Shown piece by piece: positions 46,827 to 55,597 of a stretch of DNA of 64,000 nt (the first letter of the stretch is position 1; each line of letters starts with the position of its first letter). Origin of the DNA: Primorskyibacter flagellatus (lineage in GTDB: Bacteria; Pseudomonadota; Alphaproteobacteria; Rhodobacterales; Rhodobacteraceae); the NCBI RefSeq assembly GCF_014638275.1, contig NZ_BMFJ01000002.1, positions 496,001 through 560,000 on the forward strand, read 5' to 3'. Below the pieces are notes generated by a model. That model did no database searches, was not told the DNA's origin, and saw only the letters and a list, made by a program, of their open reading frames with translations. The translations under genes were made by a program, and so were the position numbers.

Positions 46827-48013
46827 GCCTGCCCGCAGACCTCGGCAATCGCCCGCGCGAGGCGGGGGATATCCTCCTTGGCCAGACCGGCGATGTTCAT
46901 CCGCCCGTCCCCGACCATGTAGATCGCATGATCCTCCCGCAGCCGCCGCACCTCATCCGGCGTGGCGCCGAGGCGCGAGAACATGCCGCGCTGCGATCCG
47001 AAATGGGCGAACCGGTCGGACCCGGCGGCGTCCCGCAGGGCCTCCGCCAGATCGCGGCGCAGGGCGTTGATCCGGTTGCGCATCTCGCTCAGTTCCTCGG
47101 TCCACTCCGCACGCAGGGCGGCATCGGCGAGGATCATCTCGACCAGTCGGGCGCCGTGGTCGGCCGGGAAGGAATAGGACAGCCGGTTCAGCGTCGCGAG
47201 GTTCGCGCGCACCAATGCCGCCTGCGCCGCCGACTGGCCCGACACCAGCACCACCCCGGCCCGGTCCCGATAGAGCCCGAAGTTCTTGGAGCAGGACACC
47301 GCGACAATCACCTCCGGCAGCCCCGCCAGAAGCATCCGGGTCGCCGCCGCGTCCGCCTCGATCCCGTCGCCGAGGCCGAGATAGGCGAGATCCACCAGCA
47401 CCACTGCCCCCGTGCCCGACAGCGCCGCAACAATGTCGGCCCACTGCGCGGGGGTCGGATCGGACCCGGTCGGGTTGTGGCAGCAGCCGTGCAGGATCAC
47501 CACGTCCCCCGCCGCCACCGCGCCGAGGTCCGCGATCATGCCCGGCATGTCGAGCGCATTTTCGTCCGCGTCGAAATAGCGGAATGTCTTCATCGGCATG
47601 CCGATGGCCGCGACGATCGCACGGTGGTTCGGCCAGCTCGGGTCCGGGATATGCACCGTCGCCTGCGGCGCGGCCAGCCGCGCGAGGTCCAGCCCGAGCC
47701 GGATCGCGCCGGTCCCGCCGACCGAGGCCGCACCGGCCAGCCGCGCGGGATCGACCGCATCTCCGATCACCAGATCGCGCATCGCATCGACAAAGGCCGG
47801 ATCCCCGATGAGCGACGTGTAACCCTTGGTCGTCTGCGATTCCCACAGCTGCCGTTCGGCGGATTTCACCGCCCCCATCACCGGGGTCACCCCCTGGCTG
47901 TTGCGGTAGACCCCGACGCCGAGGTCGATCTTGTCAGCCCGCGTGTCGGCGCGGAACTGGTCCATGAGCATGAGGATCTGATCCTCGGGCTGCGGCTTGA
48001 GCGCTTCGAGCAC
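46811..48013 (-). CDS. Aromatic/aspartate aminotransferase, class I (PLP)
   Basis: 400 residues. Class I aminotransferase of the TyrB/AspC type: DLGVGVYRNSQGVTPVMGAV, LHGCCHNPTGSDPTPAQW, VLVDLAYLGLGDGI and the Schiff-base Lys in VSCSKNFGLYRDRAG. Transfers amino groups between aspartate or aromatic amino acids and 2-oxoglutarate. Start is the GTG at 48013 (LEALKPQPEDQILMLMDQF), 2 bases after the sulfurtransferase stop. The two are co-transcribed, linking cysteine-type transamination to 3-mercaptopyruvate. Confidence 0.92.
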   Translation of the reverse strand: MLEALKPQPEDQILMLMDQFRADTRADKIDLGVGVYRNSQGVTPVMGAVKSAERQLWESQTTKGYTSLIGDPAFVDAMRDLVIGDAVDPARLAGAASVGGTGAIRLGLDLARLAAPQATVHIPDPSWPNHRAIVAAIGMPMKTFRYFDADENALDMPGMIADLGAVAAGDVVILHGCCHNPTGSDPTPAQWADIVAALSGTGAVVLVDLAYLGLGDGIEADAAATRMLLAGLPEVIVAVSCSKNFGLYRDRAGVVLVSGQSAAQAALVRANLATLNRLSYSFPADHGARLVEMILADAALRAEWTEELSEMRNRINALRRDLAEALRDAAGSDRFAHFGSQRGMFSRLGATPDEVRRLREDHAIYMVGDGRMNIAGLAKEDIPRLARAIAEVCGQAQSAG

Positions 48014-48015
48014 GA

Positions 48016-48876
48016 TCAGGCACCCACCTTTCCGGTGGCCACCGGCAGCGTGGGGAAGGCCCCCCATTCCGCCCATGATCCGTCGTAAAGCGCGTGGTTC
48101 CGGTGACCCGTGCGTTCCAGCGCGAGGCTGAGGATCGCCGCCGTCACCCCGGACCCGCAGGTGGTGATGACCGGCCGCTTGCCGTCGATGCCGACGCCTT
48201 CGAAGATCGCCGTCAGCGCCTCCGGGTCCTTCATCGTGCCGTCTTCGTTCAGCACCTCGGGGAACGGCAGGTTGGCCGAGCCGGGGATATGCCCCTTGCG
48301 CAGACCGGCGCGCGGTTCGTCCGCCTCACCCGCAAAACGCGCGGCGGAGCGCGCGTCGAGGATCGTCGTGTCCGCCAGCTTCGACGCCGCCGACACCTGC
48401 GTGACGTCTTTCACCAGATGGTTCTGACGCCGCACCGTCATGTGACGGTCGCGCACGATCGGAGGCATGTCCTCCACCGGGCGCCCCTCGGCCTGCCACT
48501 TCGGGAGACCGCCGTCCAGCACCGCCACGTCCATCTGCCCCATGAGCCGGAACAGCCACCACACCCGCGGGGCCGAGAAGATGCCCGCGCCGTCATAGAC
48601 GACCACCTGATGCCCGTCGCCCACGCCCATGGCCCGCATCCGGGACATGAACTTTTCGACCGGCGGGACCATGTGCGGCAGGTCAGAGCGCAGGTCCGAG
48701 ATTTCGTCGATGTCGAAGAACCGCGCGCCGGGGATATGCGCCGCGTCGTATTCCGCCTTGGCGTCGCGGTTCATCGCCGGAAGGTAATAGCTGGCGTCGA
48801 GCACGCGCAGATCCGGGTCTTCCAGATGGGCGGCCAGCCATTCCGTTGAAACCAGTGTCTTCGGGTCGTCCTGCAT
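48016..48876 (-). CDS. sseA: 3-mercaptopyruvate sulfurtransferase
   Basis: 286 residues, two rhodanese domains. The N-terminal one is non-catalytic; the C-terminal active-site loop CGSGVTA (Cys near 238) matches mercaptopyruvate rather than thiosulfate sulfurtransferases (CRKGVT). HIPGSANLPFPEVLNEDG is the usual pre-active-site segment. Transfers sulfur from 3-mercaptopyruvate to thiol acceptors or cyanide. Upstream of, and co-transcribed with, an aminotransferase that could supply mercaptopyruvate from cysteine. Confidence 0.93.
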   Translation of the reverse strand: MQDDPKTLVSTEWLAAHLEDPDLRVLDASYYLPAMNRDAKAEYDAAHIPGARFFDIDEISDLRSDLPHMVPPVEKFMSRMRAMGVGDGHQVVVYDGAGIFSAPRVWWLFRLMGQMDVAVLDGGLPKWQAEGRPVEDMPPIVRDRHMTVRRQNHLVKDVTQVSAASKLADTTILDARSAARFAGEADEPRAGLRKGHIPGSANLPFPEVLNEDGTMKDPEALTAIFEGVGIDGKRPVITTCGSGVTAAILSLALERTGHRNHALYDGSWAEWGAFPTLPVATGKVGA

Positions 48877-48961
48877 CGGCCTTCCTCCTCGCGGTCCTGT
48901 CGGAATTCCCTACAGAGAAGGGCGCGGGCAGGCAAGGCCGCCGCACGGGAAGGCGGCGATG

Positions 48962-49438
48962 TCAGCCGTTCTGCTTGAGCAGCCGCGCCTTCTGCCGGTT
49001 CCAGTCGCGCTTGGCCGAGGTGTCGCGCTTGTCGACGTTCTTCTTGCCCTTGGCGACGCCGATCTTCAGCTTGGCGATCCCGCGATGGTTGAAATACATC
49101 ACCAGCGGCACCAGCGTCATCCCCTTGCGCGAGGTCGCCTGCCAGAGCTTGGACAGTTCCTTCCGGCTGACCAGCAGCTTGCGCCGCCGCCGTTCCTCGT
49201 GCCCGAAGGTCTTGGCCTGGGCGTAGGGCGCGACATAGCTGTTCACCAGCCAGAGTTCCCCGTCATCGACGGTCGCGTAGCTTTCCGCGATGTTCGACCC
49301 GCCCTGCCGCATCGACTTCACCTCGGACCCTTCGAGCATGATGCCGCATTCGATGTCTTCCTCGATGGCATAGTCGAACCGCGCCCGCCGGTTTTCGGCG
49401 ATCACCTTGTAGTTCGGGTCTGATTTCGTCTGTGCCAT
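48962..49438 (-). CDS. smpB: SsrA-binding protein
   Basis: 158 residues, the tmRNA partner in ribosome rescue. Diagnostic: [57 protein letters not shown] and the basic tail [25 protein letters not shown]. Start at 49438 (MAQTKSD) has the normal family N-terminus. Neither dapA nor ssrA is seen beside it in this window. Confidence 0.97.
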   Translation of the reverse strand: MAQTKSDPNYKVIAENRRARFDYAIEEDIECGIMLEGSEVKSMRQGGSNIAESYATVDDGELWLVNSYVAPYAQAKTFGHEERRRRKLLVSRKELSKLWQATSRKGMTLVPLVMYFNHRGIAKLKIGVAKGKKNVDKRDTSAKRDWNRQKARLLKQNG

Positions 49439-49546
49439 GATCAAGCGGTCTTAGTCGGTTGCGCCTTTGCTGTCCATGTCCGCCGAATGCCCCTTGGCAC
49501 TGCGGACAGGGCCTATAACCTGTGGTGCGAACAGGAGGAAATCAAC

Positions 49547-50572
49547 ATGACCGACACAATGAAACGCATCGTTCTGGCCGAACGGCCCAAGGGCTCTCCC
49601 ACGGATGCGAACTTCCGGTTGGAGGAGTCCGCCGTCCCGACTCCCGGCGAGGGCGAGGTCGTCGTCGCGGTGAAATACATGTCGCTCGACCCGTACATGC
49701 GGGGTCGCATGGACGACGGGCCGAGCTATGCCGCCCCCGTCCCCGTCGGCGGCACGATGGAGGCCGGCGCGGTTGGCGAGGTCATCGCGTCCAATGACCC
49801 CAAATTCAAGCCGGGCGACCATGCCTTCGGAATGTTCGGCTGGGCCACCCACGGGGTCGCCGCCGCCAAGGGTCTGCGCAAGGTGAACCCCGACGACGCG
49901 CCGATCCAGACATCGCTTGGCGTGCTCGGCATGCCGGGTTTCACCGCCTGGGCGGGGATGACCGCCTATTCGAAGATGAAGGCAGGCGAAACGCTGGTCG
50001 TCGGCGCCGCCACCGGCCCCGTGGGATCGATGGTCGGGCAACTTGCGAAACAGGCCGGGCTGCGCGTGATCGGCGTCGCAGGCGGGGCAGAGAAGTGCAG
50101 GATGGCGGTCGAAACCTTCGGCTTCGACGCCTGCATCGACCACCGCGGCAAGGACGCGAAGGCCATGCGCGAGGCGCTGGCGGCCGAATGCCCCGACGGG
50201 ATCGACATCTATTTCGAAAACGTCGGCGGCCCGACCCTCGGCGGGGTCATTCCCCTTCTCAACCTTCATGCGCGTGTCATCATCTGCGGCATGATCGCCT
50301 GGTATTCGGGCGAATCCGATGAAACCGGCTCCATGCCGCTGCAGAAGCTCTGGCGTTATGCGCTGGTGAAACGGATCACCATCCAGGGGCTGCTGCAGAC
50401 CGACCACGTCTCGCGTTTCGGGGATTTCCTGCGCGAGGTCGGTCCCAAGGTCGCCTCCGGTGAAATCAAGTACGCCGAGGACGTGGCCGAAGGGCTGGAG
50501 AACGCCCCTCAGGCCTTCATGGGTCTGCTGAAGGGTAAGAACCTTGGCAAGCTGGTCGTGAAGGTCGGCTGA
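49547..50572 (+). CDS. NADP-dependent MDR-family oxidoreductase
   Basis: 341 residues, zinc-free medium-chain reductase of the leukotriene B4 dehydrogenase/YncB (curA) group. Features: EYMSLDPYMRGRM-like patch (KYMSLDPYMRGRM), LGVLGMPGFTAWAGM and the nucleotide motif AATGPVGSMVGQLAK. Reduces an activated double bond (e.g. enones) with NADPH. AGGAGGA Shine-Dalgarno lies 8 bases before the ATG at 49547; a start further upstream is rejected. A TATAAC box is about 25 bases upstream of the start. The Kef gene follows after 22 bases. Confidence 0.9.
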   Translation: MTDTMKRIVLAERPKGSPTDANFRLEESAVPTPGEGEVVVAVKYMSLDPYMRGRMDDGPSYAAPVPVGGTMEAGAVGEVIASNDPKFKPGDHAFGMFGWATHGVAAAKGLRKVNPDDAPIQTSLGVLGMPGFTAWAGMTAYSKMKAGETLVVGAATGPVGSMVGQLAKQAGLRVIGVAGGAEKCRMAVETFGFDACIDHRGKDAKAMREALAAECPDGIDIYFENVGGPTLGGVIPLLNLHARVIICGMIAWYSGESDETGSMPLQKLWRYALVKRITIQGLLQTDHVSRFGDFLREVGPKVASGEIKYAEDVAEGLENAPQAFMGLLKGKNLGKLVVKVG

Positions 50573-50594
50573 CACCAACAGAGAGGACCGGGCC

Positions 50595-52463
50595 ATGACC
50601 GCGGAGTTCATGTTCATCACCTTCACGCTGTTCATCGCGGGGGTGGTGGCCGTGCCGATTGCGTCGAAGATGGGTCTCGGCTCGGTCCTCGGTTACCTGA
50701 TCGCGGGGATTGTCGTCAGCCCGGTGCTCTACTGGGCGGGCGTCGATGTGGTCGCGCTTCAGCACTTCGCCGAATTCGGCGTGGTCATGATGCTGTTCCT
50801 GATCGGGCTCGAGATGCAGCCCAGGGCGCTCTGGGACATGCGGGCGCGCATTTTCGTCATGGGTGGGGCGCAGGTCGTTCTGACCGCCGCTGCCGTGATG
50901 GGCGTGGCGATGCTGTTCGGTCAGGGCTGGACCGTCGCGCTTGCCATCGGTCTGGTCTTTGCCCTGTCCTCCACCGCCATCGTGAACCAGACACTGAACG
51001 AAAAGGGCCTGATGAGGAGCGACGGCGGGCAGGCCTCCTTCTCTGTCCTCCTGCTTCAGGACATCGCCGTCATCCCCATGCTGGCCTTCATCCCCCTGCT
51101 CGCCCTGCCCGAACTGATGCAGGCCGCGCATCACGGAGATGACCACGGCGGCGGGCACGGCGAAGAAGGCCTGAATCTGAGCCTGGTCGAGGGCCTGCCC
51201 GGCTGGCAGACCGCGCTCATCACCGTTGCCGCCATCGGTGTCGTGATCCTTGCGGGCATGTACCTGACCGGCCCGATCTTCCGCTTCGTCGCGCGCGCCC
51301 GTCTGCGCGAACTGTTCGTGTCGGCTGCGCTGATGATGGTGATCGGCATCGCGCTGCTGATGACCATGGTCGGCCTGTCCCCCGCGCTTGGCACCTTCCT
51401 TGCAGGGGTGGTCATGGCCAACAGCGAATACCGGCATGAGCTTGAATCCGACATCGAACCGTTCAAAGGCATTTTCCTCGGCGTCTTCTTCATCACCGTC
51501 GGCGCCAGCATCGACTTCGCCCTGCTGCGCGACAACCTCCTGCTGATCCTTGGCCTGACGCTCGGGCTGATCGTGCTGAAGACCGCCGTGCTGCTGCTGA
51601 TCGGCCGGGCCTTCCGCCTGTCGGGCGGGGACAAATGGCTGTTCGGCCTCGGCCTTGCGCAGGCGGGGGAGTTTGGCTTTGTGCTCGTCTCCTTCACCGT
51701 CGCCTCTGCCGTCATCCCGCGCGAGGTCGCTGACCTGATGCTGCTGGTGGTCGCGCTCTCCATGCTGCTGACGCCGGGACTGTTCATCCTCTACGACCGG
51801 GTCATCGCGCCGCGATACTCCCGCGAACAGGAACAGCCCGAGGGCGAGGTCGCGCCCGAGGGCAAGATCATCATCGCCGGACATGGTCGCTTCGGAGGCA
51901 TCGTCAACCGGACGCTTCAGGCGGCGGGCATTCCGACGACGGTGGTGGACTATTCCAACGAACAGCTCGCCATGCTGCGCCGCTACGGTCTGCGTGTCTA
52001 TTTCGGCGATGCCACCCGCCCCGACCTGCTGCACGCGGCGGGGATCGAGGACGCGAAGATCCTCGTCATCGCGATGGACCGCGCCGAACCGATCACCGAA
52101 CTGACGAAACACGTCCGCGAACATTACCCCCACGTCCATATCGTTGCCCGCGCCATCGACCGCTGGCATGTCTACGATCTCTGGCACGCCGGTTGCCGCG
52201 ACATCATCCGGGAAACCTACGACAGTTCTCTCCGCGCCACCCGGTCGGTCTTCGAGGCGCTCGGCTATCCCCGCGACAAGGCGGAGCGGATCGTCGGAGA
52301 GTTCGAAACCTTCGACCGCGCGATGATGCTGGAACTGGCGGACCTCTACGATCCGGTGCAGACGCGCAGCGACGACAGCGCGTATTCGCGCCACGTCCGG
52401 GAGCACATGCCGGCATGGGAGGCAGACCTCAACGCACGGATGAAGGCGGTGATGGAGGGCTAG
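50595..52463 (+). CDS. Kef-type K+/H+ antiporter (CPA2) with TrkA-N domain
   Basis: 622 residues. About 12 membrane segments (1-405) with ALSSTAIVNQTLNEKG and GLAQAGEFGFVL, typical of KefB/C. A His/Gly-rich loop (HHGDDHGGGHGEEG near 177-190) interrupts the segments. The C-terminal TrkA-N (RCK) domain begins IIIAGHGRFGG at about 425 and contains VVDYSNEQLAMLRRYGLRVYFGDATRPDLL, which binds NAD(H) or nucleotides and gates transport. Potassium efflux in exchange for protons during electrophile stress; the enone reductase upstream would suit such a role. A repeat element follows the stop. Confidence 0.9.
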   Translation: MTAEFMFITFTLFIAGVVAVPIASKMGLGSVLGYLIAGIVVSPVLYWAGVDVVALQHFAEFGVVMMLFLIGLEMQPRALWDMRARIFVMGGAQVVLTAAAVMGVAMLFGQGWTVALAIGLVFALSSTAIVNQTLNEKGLMRSDGGQASFSVLLLQDIAVIPMLAFIPLLALPELMQAAHHGDDHGGGHGEEGLNLSLVEGLPGWQTALITVAAIGVVILAGMYLTGPIFRFVARARLRELFVSAALMMVIGIALLMTMVGLSPALGTFLAGVVMANSEYRHELESDIEPFKGIFLGVFFITVGASIDFALLRDNLLLILGLTLGLIVLKTAVLLLIGRAFRLSGGDKWLFGLGLAQAGEFGFVLVSFTVASAVIPREVADLMLLVVALSMLLTPGLFILYDRVIAPRYSREQEQPEGEVAPEGKIIIAGHGRFGGIVNRTLQAAGIPTTVVDYSNEQLAMLRRYGLRVYFGDATRPDLLHAAGIEDAKILVIAMDRAEPITELTKHVREHYPHVHIVARAIDRWHVYDLWHAGCRDIIRETYDSSLRATRSVFEALGYPRDKAERIVGEFETFDRAMMLELADLYDPVQTRSDDSAYSRHVREHMPAWEADLNARMKAVMEG

Positions 52464-52520
52464 GGGCTCTGCCCCAGGCGCTTTGCGCCTTCCCCGGGAT
52501 ATTTCAGGCAAGATGAAAGG
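52464..52520. repeat. Rhodobacteraceae-type intergenic element, second copy
   Basis: Two small hairpins, AGGGGC-TCT-GCCCC and GGCGC-TTT-GCGCC, then a GGGATATTTC...CAAGATGAA core (52492-52517) that matches one arm of the element at 35589 at 24 of 26 positions. Only one arm is present here. Confidence 0.8.
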
Positions 52521-52535
52521 CTTGGCGAGGGCGGC

Positions 52536-53333
52536 CTAGCCGAACAGCGCCACCAACTGCTGTGCGGATGCGACCAGGCGGCCATCCGCATCGCGGATTT
52601 CCATGTCCTGCACCGAATATCCCTCCGCCGCGTGCTTGCTGGTCGTGCGGGTCAGCAGCCAGTCCGCATGGTCCGGGATATGCGCGAAATCAACCGCCCA
52701 GGTCACGGTGGACAGCGGTGCGCGTTCGGTGAAGGTCGTCATCGCGGCGGGCGGCAGGTTGTCGGCGTTGCAGACAAGCGCGATTTCCGGGCTGACCCCG
52801 TCGCGATCGATCAGACGGGTCCAGACCACCACCTCGGGCCGGTCCGATCCGCTGACCAGCTGGTCCCCGTCGGCCAGCCGCGCCTCGAAATTCTTGAAGA
52901 AGCTGGGGCCGGAGGACCGGCGGATCAGCTCCGGGCAGTCCATGGGCGGCCGCGCGCTGAGGCCGGGGCCGTAGTCATGCACGATCCGCGTCTCCCGCGC
53001 GCCGCCGAAGACGAAGGTGCAGCGCGCGCCGAGTGCATCGGCGCTGACGCAGTCCACCTGCACAAAGGACGAAGACCGCCCGGCCCGGATCAGCGTGACC
53101 TCGAAGGTCACCTCCTCCGTGATCGGGCGCAGGAAACTGACCTGCATCGACCGCAGCCGGGGCAGGTCGGGCAGGCTGTGCCGCGTCGCCGCCAAAGCCA
53201 GCGCCGCCGTGATCCCGCCGAAGGCCGTCCGACCCTGCATCCAGTGCGGTGAGATGCGCGCCGCGATATGCCCCTCCCGCCCGGACAGGTCGTCGACCAT
53301 TTCGGCGAGGGAGGGGATCCGGTCTTCGGTCAT
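52536..53333 (-). CDS. Acyl-CoA thioesterase, double hotdog
   Basis: 265 residues, TesB-like double hotdog fold: HWMQGRTAFGGITAALALAATRHSLP and LRSMQVSFLRPITEEVTFEVTLIRAGRSSSFVQV in the first half, and TWAVDFAHIPDHADWLLTRTTSKHAAEGYSVQDMEIRDADGRLVASAQQLV in the second. Hydrolyses acyl-CoA. It is the last gene of the fadJ-like operon (10 bases after the acyl-CoA dehydrogenase). Confidence 0.87.
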   Translation of the reverse strand: MTEDRIPSLAEMVDDLSGREGHIAARISPHWMQGRTAFGGITAALALAATRHSLPDLPRLRSMQVSFLRPITEEVTFEVTLIRAGRSSSFVQVDCVSADALGARCTFVFGGARETRIVHDYGPGLSARPPMDCPELIRRSSGPSFFKNFEARLADGDQLVSGSDRPEVVVWTRLIDRDGVSPEIALVCNADNLPPAAMTTFTERAPLSTVTWAVDFAHIPDHADWLLTRTTSKHAAEGYSVQDMEIRDADGRLVASAQQLVALFG

Positions 53334-53343
53334 GCCCGCAGGA

Positions 53344-54396
53344 TCACGCAGCCGCCGCTACGCGGCTCAGGTGATAGTCCGTATCGCCAAGCTGCGCGTC
53401 GATCATGATGATCCGCTTGGCGTAGTGGGAGCCGGGATATTCCCAGGTCATCGCGATGCCGCCGTGCATCTGGATCGCCTCTTCGGCCACCAGACGTCCG
53501 GCGCGGCCGATCAGGTTCTTGGCCATGGAGCAGTAGCGCGACGCATCCGGCCCGCCCAGTTCCGCCGCCGCCTTGATGACGATGGACCGGCTCTGTTCGA
53601 TCTCCGTCAGCATGTCGACCGCGCGGTGCTGGAGAACCTGGAAGGTGCCGATCGGACGCCCGAACTGCTTGCGCTGGCCAAGGTATTCGACCGTCATCTT
53701 GTGCAGCACGTCCATCGCGCCGACAGCTTCGGAACACAGCGCCACGATCCCGGCATTCACCGCATCCTCGATGGCCGCGCCCGCATCCGCCAGCAGCAGC
53801 TTGCCCGGCGCATCCTCGAGCACGACTTCCGCCGCACCGGCGCCGTCCATCAGGCCGTAGCCGGTGACGGAGACGTCGGAGGCCTGAACCTCGTAAACCG
53901 CCAGCGCGTCGCCGTCCTTCGCCGCGATCAGGAAGACGTCCGCCGCCTGCCCGCCATACACCAGCGACTTGCGGCCCGACAGCTTGCCGTCCCTGGCCAC
54001 CGTCGCGATCCCGTCCAGATCGTAGGGCGCGTCGAGCTCACCCAGCCCGACCGCATATTTCGTAGCGCCGGACAGCAGCGCCTCCTGATCCGCGCCGGCC
54101 GCCGTCATCAGCCGTGACGCCATGAGCGCACCAAGCACCGGCTCCGGGCAGATCACCCGGCCCAGTTCCTCGAACACCACGGAGATGTCGAAGCCTTCGC
54201 CACCCATGCCGCCCGCATCCTCGGGTGCCAGGGCGAACAGGGCCCCCAGTTCGGTCAGTTCGCCCCATTTCGCGTCATCGTGGAAGGGTTCGGCATAGGC
54301 GACCTTGTTGCGATGCTCCACCGGGTACTTGTCGGCCAGGTAACGGCGGAGCGAGTCCTGAAGCATCTGGCGGTCGTCTGTCAGATCGAAGTTCAT
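53344..54396 (-). CDS. Acyl-CoA dehydrogenase-like, short (beta-type) subunit
   Basis: 350 residues. Same truncated-signature type as the protein at 5902: no SEPGAGSD loop (VGLGELDAPYDLDGIATVARDGKLSG occupies this stretch), a normal C-terminal helix bundle (YLGQRKQFGRPIGTFQVLQHRAVDMLTE, AEEAIQMHGGIAMTWEYPGSHYAKR) and an LGDTDYHLSRVAAAA ending without the EGT-type Glu. Expected to pair with the long subunit encoded 3 bases upstream. Substrate unknown. Confidence 0.85.
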   Translation of the reverse strand: MNFDLTDDRQMLQDSLRRYLADKYPVEHRNKVAYAEPFHDDAKWGELTELGALFALAPEDAGGMGGEGFDISVVFEELGRVICPEPVLGALMASRLMTAAGADQEALLSGATKYAVGLGELDAPYDLDGIATVARDGKLSGRKSLVYGGQAADVFLIAAKDGDALAVYEVQASDVSVTGYGLMDGAGAAEVVLEDAPGKLLLADAGAAIEDAVNAGIVALCSEAVGAMDVLHKMTVEYLGQRKQFGRPIGTFQVLQHRAVDMLTEIEQSRSIVIKAAAELGGPDASRYCSMAKNLIGRAGRLVAEEAIQMHGGIAMTWEYPGSHYAKRIIMIDAQLGDTDYHLSRVAAAA

Positions 54397-54399
54397 GAG

Positions 54400-55587
54400 T
54401 TACAGCCCCAGCATGGTCTTGGTCAGGATGTTCCGCTGGATCTCGTTCGAGCCACCGAAAATCGAGGTCTTGCGGTTGTTGAAATAGCGCGCCGCATTGT
54501 TGGCATGGCCTTCCGGCGCGACATCGAGGTTCGAGCCCGACAGCGAACCGGGGAAAGGCGCGGCGGAGGGGCCGAGCGCGCGGCGGCGCAGGTCCTTGAG
54601 CTCCTGGTTGATGACCGTCCCCTTGATCTTGAGGATCGAGGTTTCGGGTCCCGGCGCCCCCTGTTTCTGCGCGGTGAACAGCATCCTGAGGTTGGTCAGC
54701 TTCATCGCCTCGAGGTCGATCTCCGCCTGCGCGACACGGGCGGCAAACAGCGGATCCTCGGAGAGCGGCTTGCCGTTGCGGGTGATCTTCTTGGCCAGCG
54801 CCTTGACCTCTTCCAGCTCCAGCATGGAGAAGCCGACGCCGGCGATCCCCGTGCGTTCGTGGGTCAGCAGGTACTTGGCGATGGTCCAGCCCTTGTTCTC
54901 CTCGCCCACGAGGTTCTTGTAGGGCACGCGGACGTCGGTGAAGAACACTTCGTTCACCTCGTGACCGCCTTCGATCAGCTTGATCGGACGGACTTCGACA
55001 CCCGGCGTCTTCATGTCGACGAGGATGAAGGAGATGCCCTCCTGCTGCTTCACGTCAGGGTCGGTCCGCACGAGGCAGAAGATCCAGTCGGCATGCTGGC
55101 CAAGAGTGGTCCAGGTCTTCTGCCCGTTGATGACCCACTCGTCCCCGTCGCGGACCGCGCGGGTCTTGAGAGAGGCGAGGTCGGACCCGGCACCGGGTTC
55201 CGAATAGCCCTGGCACCACCAGTCGTCGCCGTTCAGGATGCGCGGCAGGTAGTAGTCCTGCTGTTCCTTGGATCCGAACTTCTGCAGCACCGGGCCCAGC
55301 ATCGACAGGCCGAAGGGAACGATGCGCGGGGCATAGGCGGCGCAGGATTCCTCGTCGAAGATATGCCGTTCCACCGGGCCCCAGCCCGGACCGCCGAATT
55401 CCTTCGGCCAGGTGGTGCCGAGCCAGCCCTTCTTGTTCAGGATCGCATGATAGCGCTCCATGATCTCCTTGGTGAGCTCGCCGCCGTTCTTCACGGCGTC
55501 GCGGATGTCGTCCGGCAGGTTCTCGGCAAAGAAATCGCGGACTTCCTGGCGGAAGGCCTCTTCCTCGGGGGTGAAGTTCAGATCCAT
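54400..55587 (-). CDS. Acyl-CoA dehydrogenase, long (alpha-type) subunit
   Basis: 395 residues. WWCQGYSEPGAGSDLASLKTRAV holds the flavin loop (near 133-150) and the C-terminus is NNRKTSIFGGSNEIQRNI. At the catalytic-Glu position of MCAD-type enzymes this reads FGGS (377-380), so the usual Glu is a Gly. The base may be elsewhere, as in isovaleryl-CoA and long-chain dehydrogenases, or come from the partner. ATG at 55587 with GGAGCACATC upstream. It lies 10 bases after the fadJ-like gene and 3 bases before its short partner. Confidence 0.88.
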   Translation of the reverse strand: MDLNFTPEEEAFRQEVRDFFAENLPDDIRDAVKNGGELTKEIMERYHAILNKKGWLGTTWPKEFGGPGWGPVERHIFDEESCAAYAPRIVPFGLSMLGPVLQKFGSKEQQDYYLPRILNGDDWWCQGYSEPGAGSDLASLKTRAVRDGDEWVINGQKTWTTLGQHADWIFCLVRTDPDVKQQEGISFILVDMKTPGVEVRPIKLIEGGHEVNEVFFTDVRVPYKNLVGEENKGWTIAKYLLTHERTGIAGVGFSMLELEEVKALAKKITRNGKPLSEDPLFAARVAQAEIDLEAMKLTNLRMLFTAQKQGAPGPETSILKIKGTVINQELKDLRRRALGPSAAPFPGSLSGSNLDVAPEGHANNAARYFNNRKTSIFGGSNEIQRNILTKTMLGL

Positions 55588-55597
55588 GATGTGCTCC

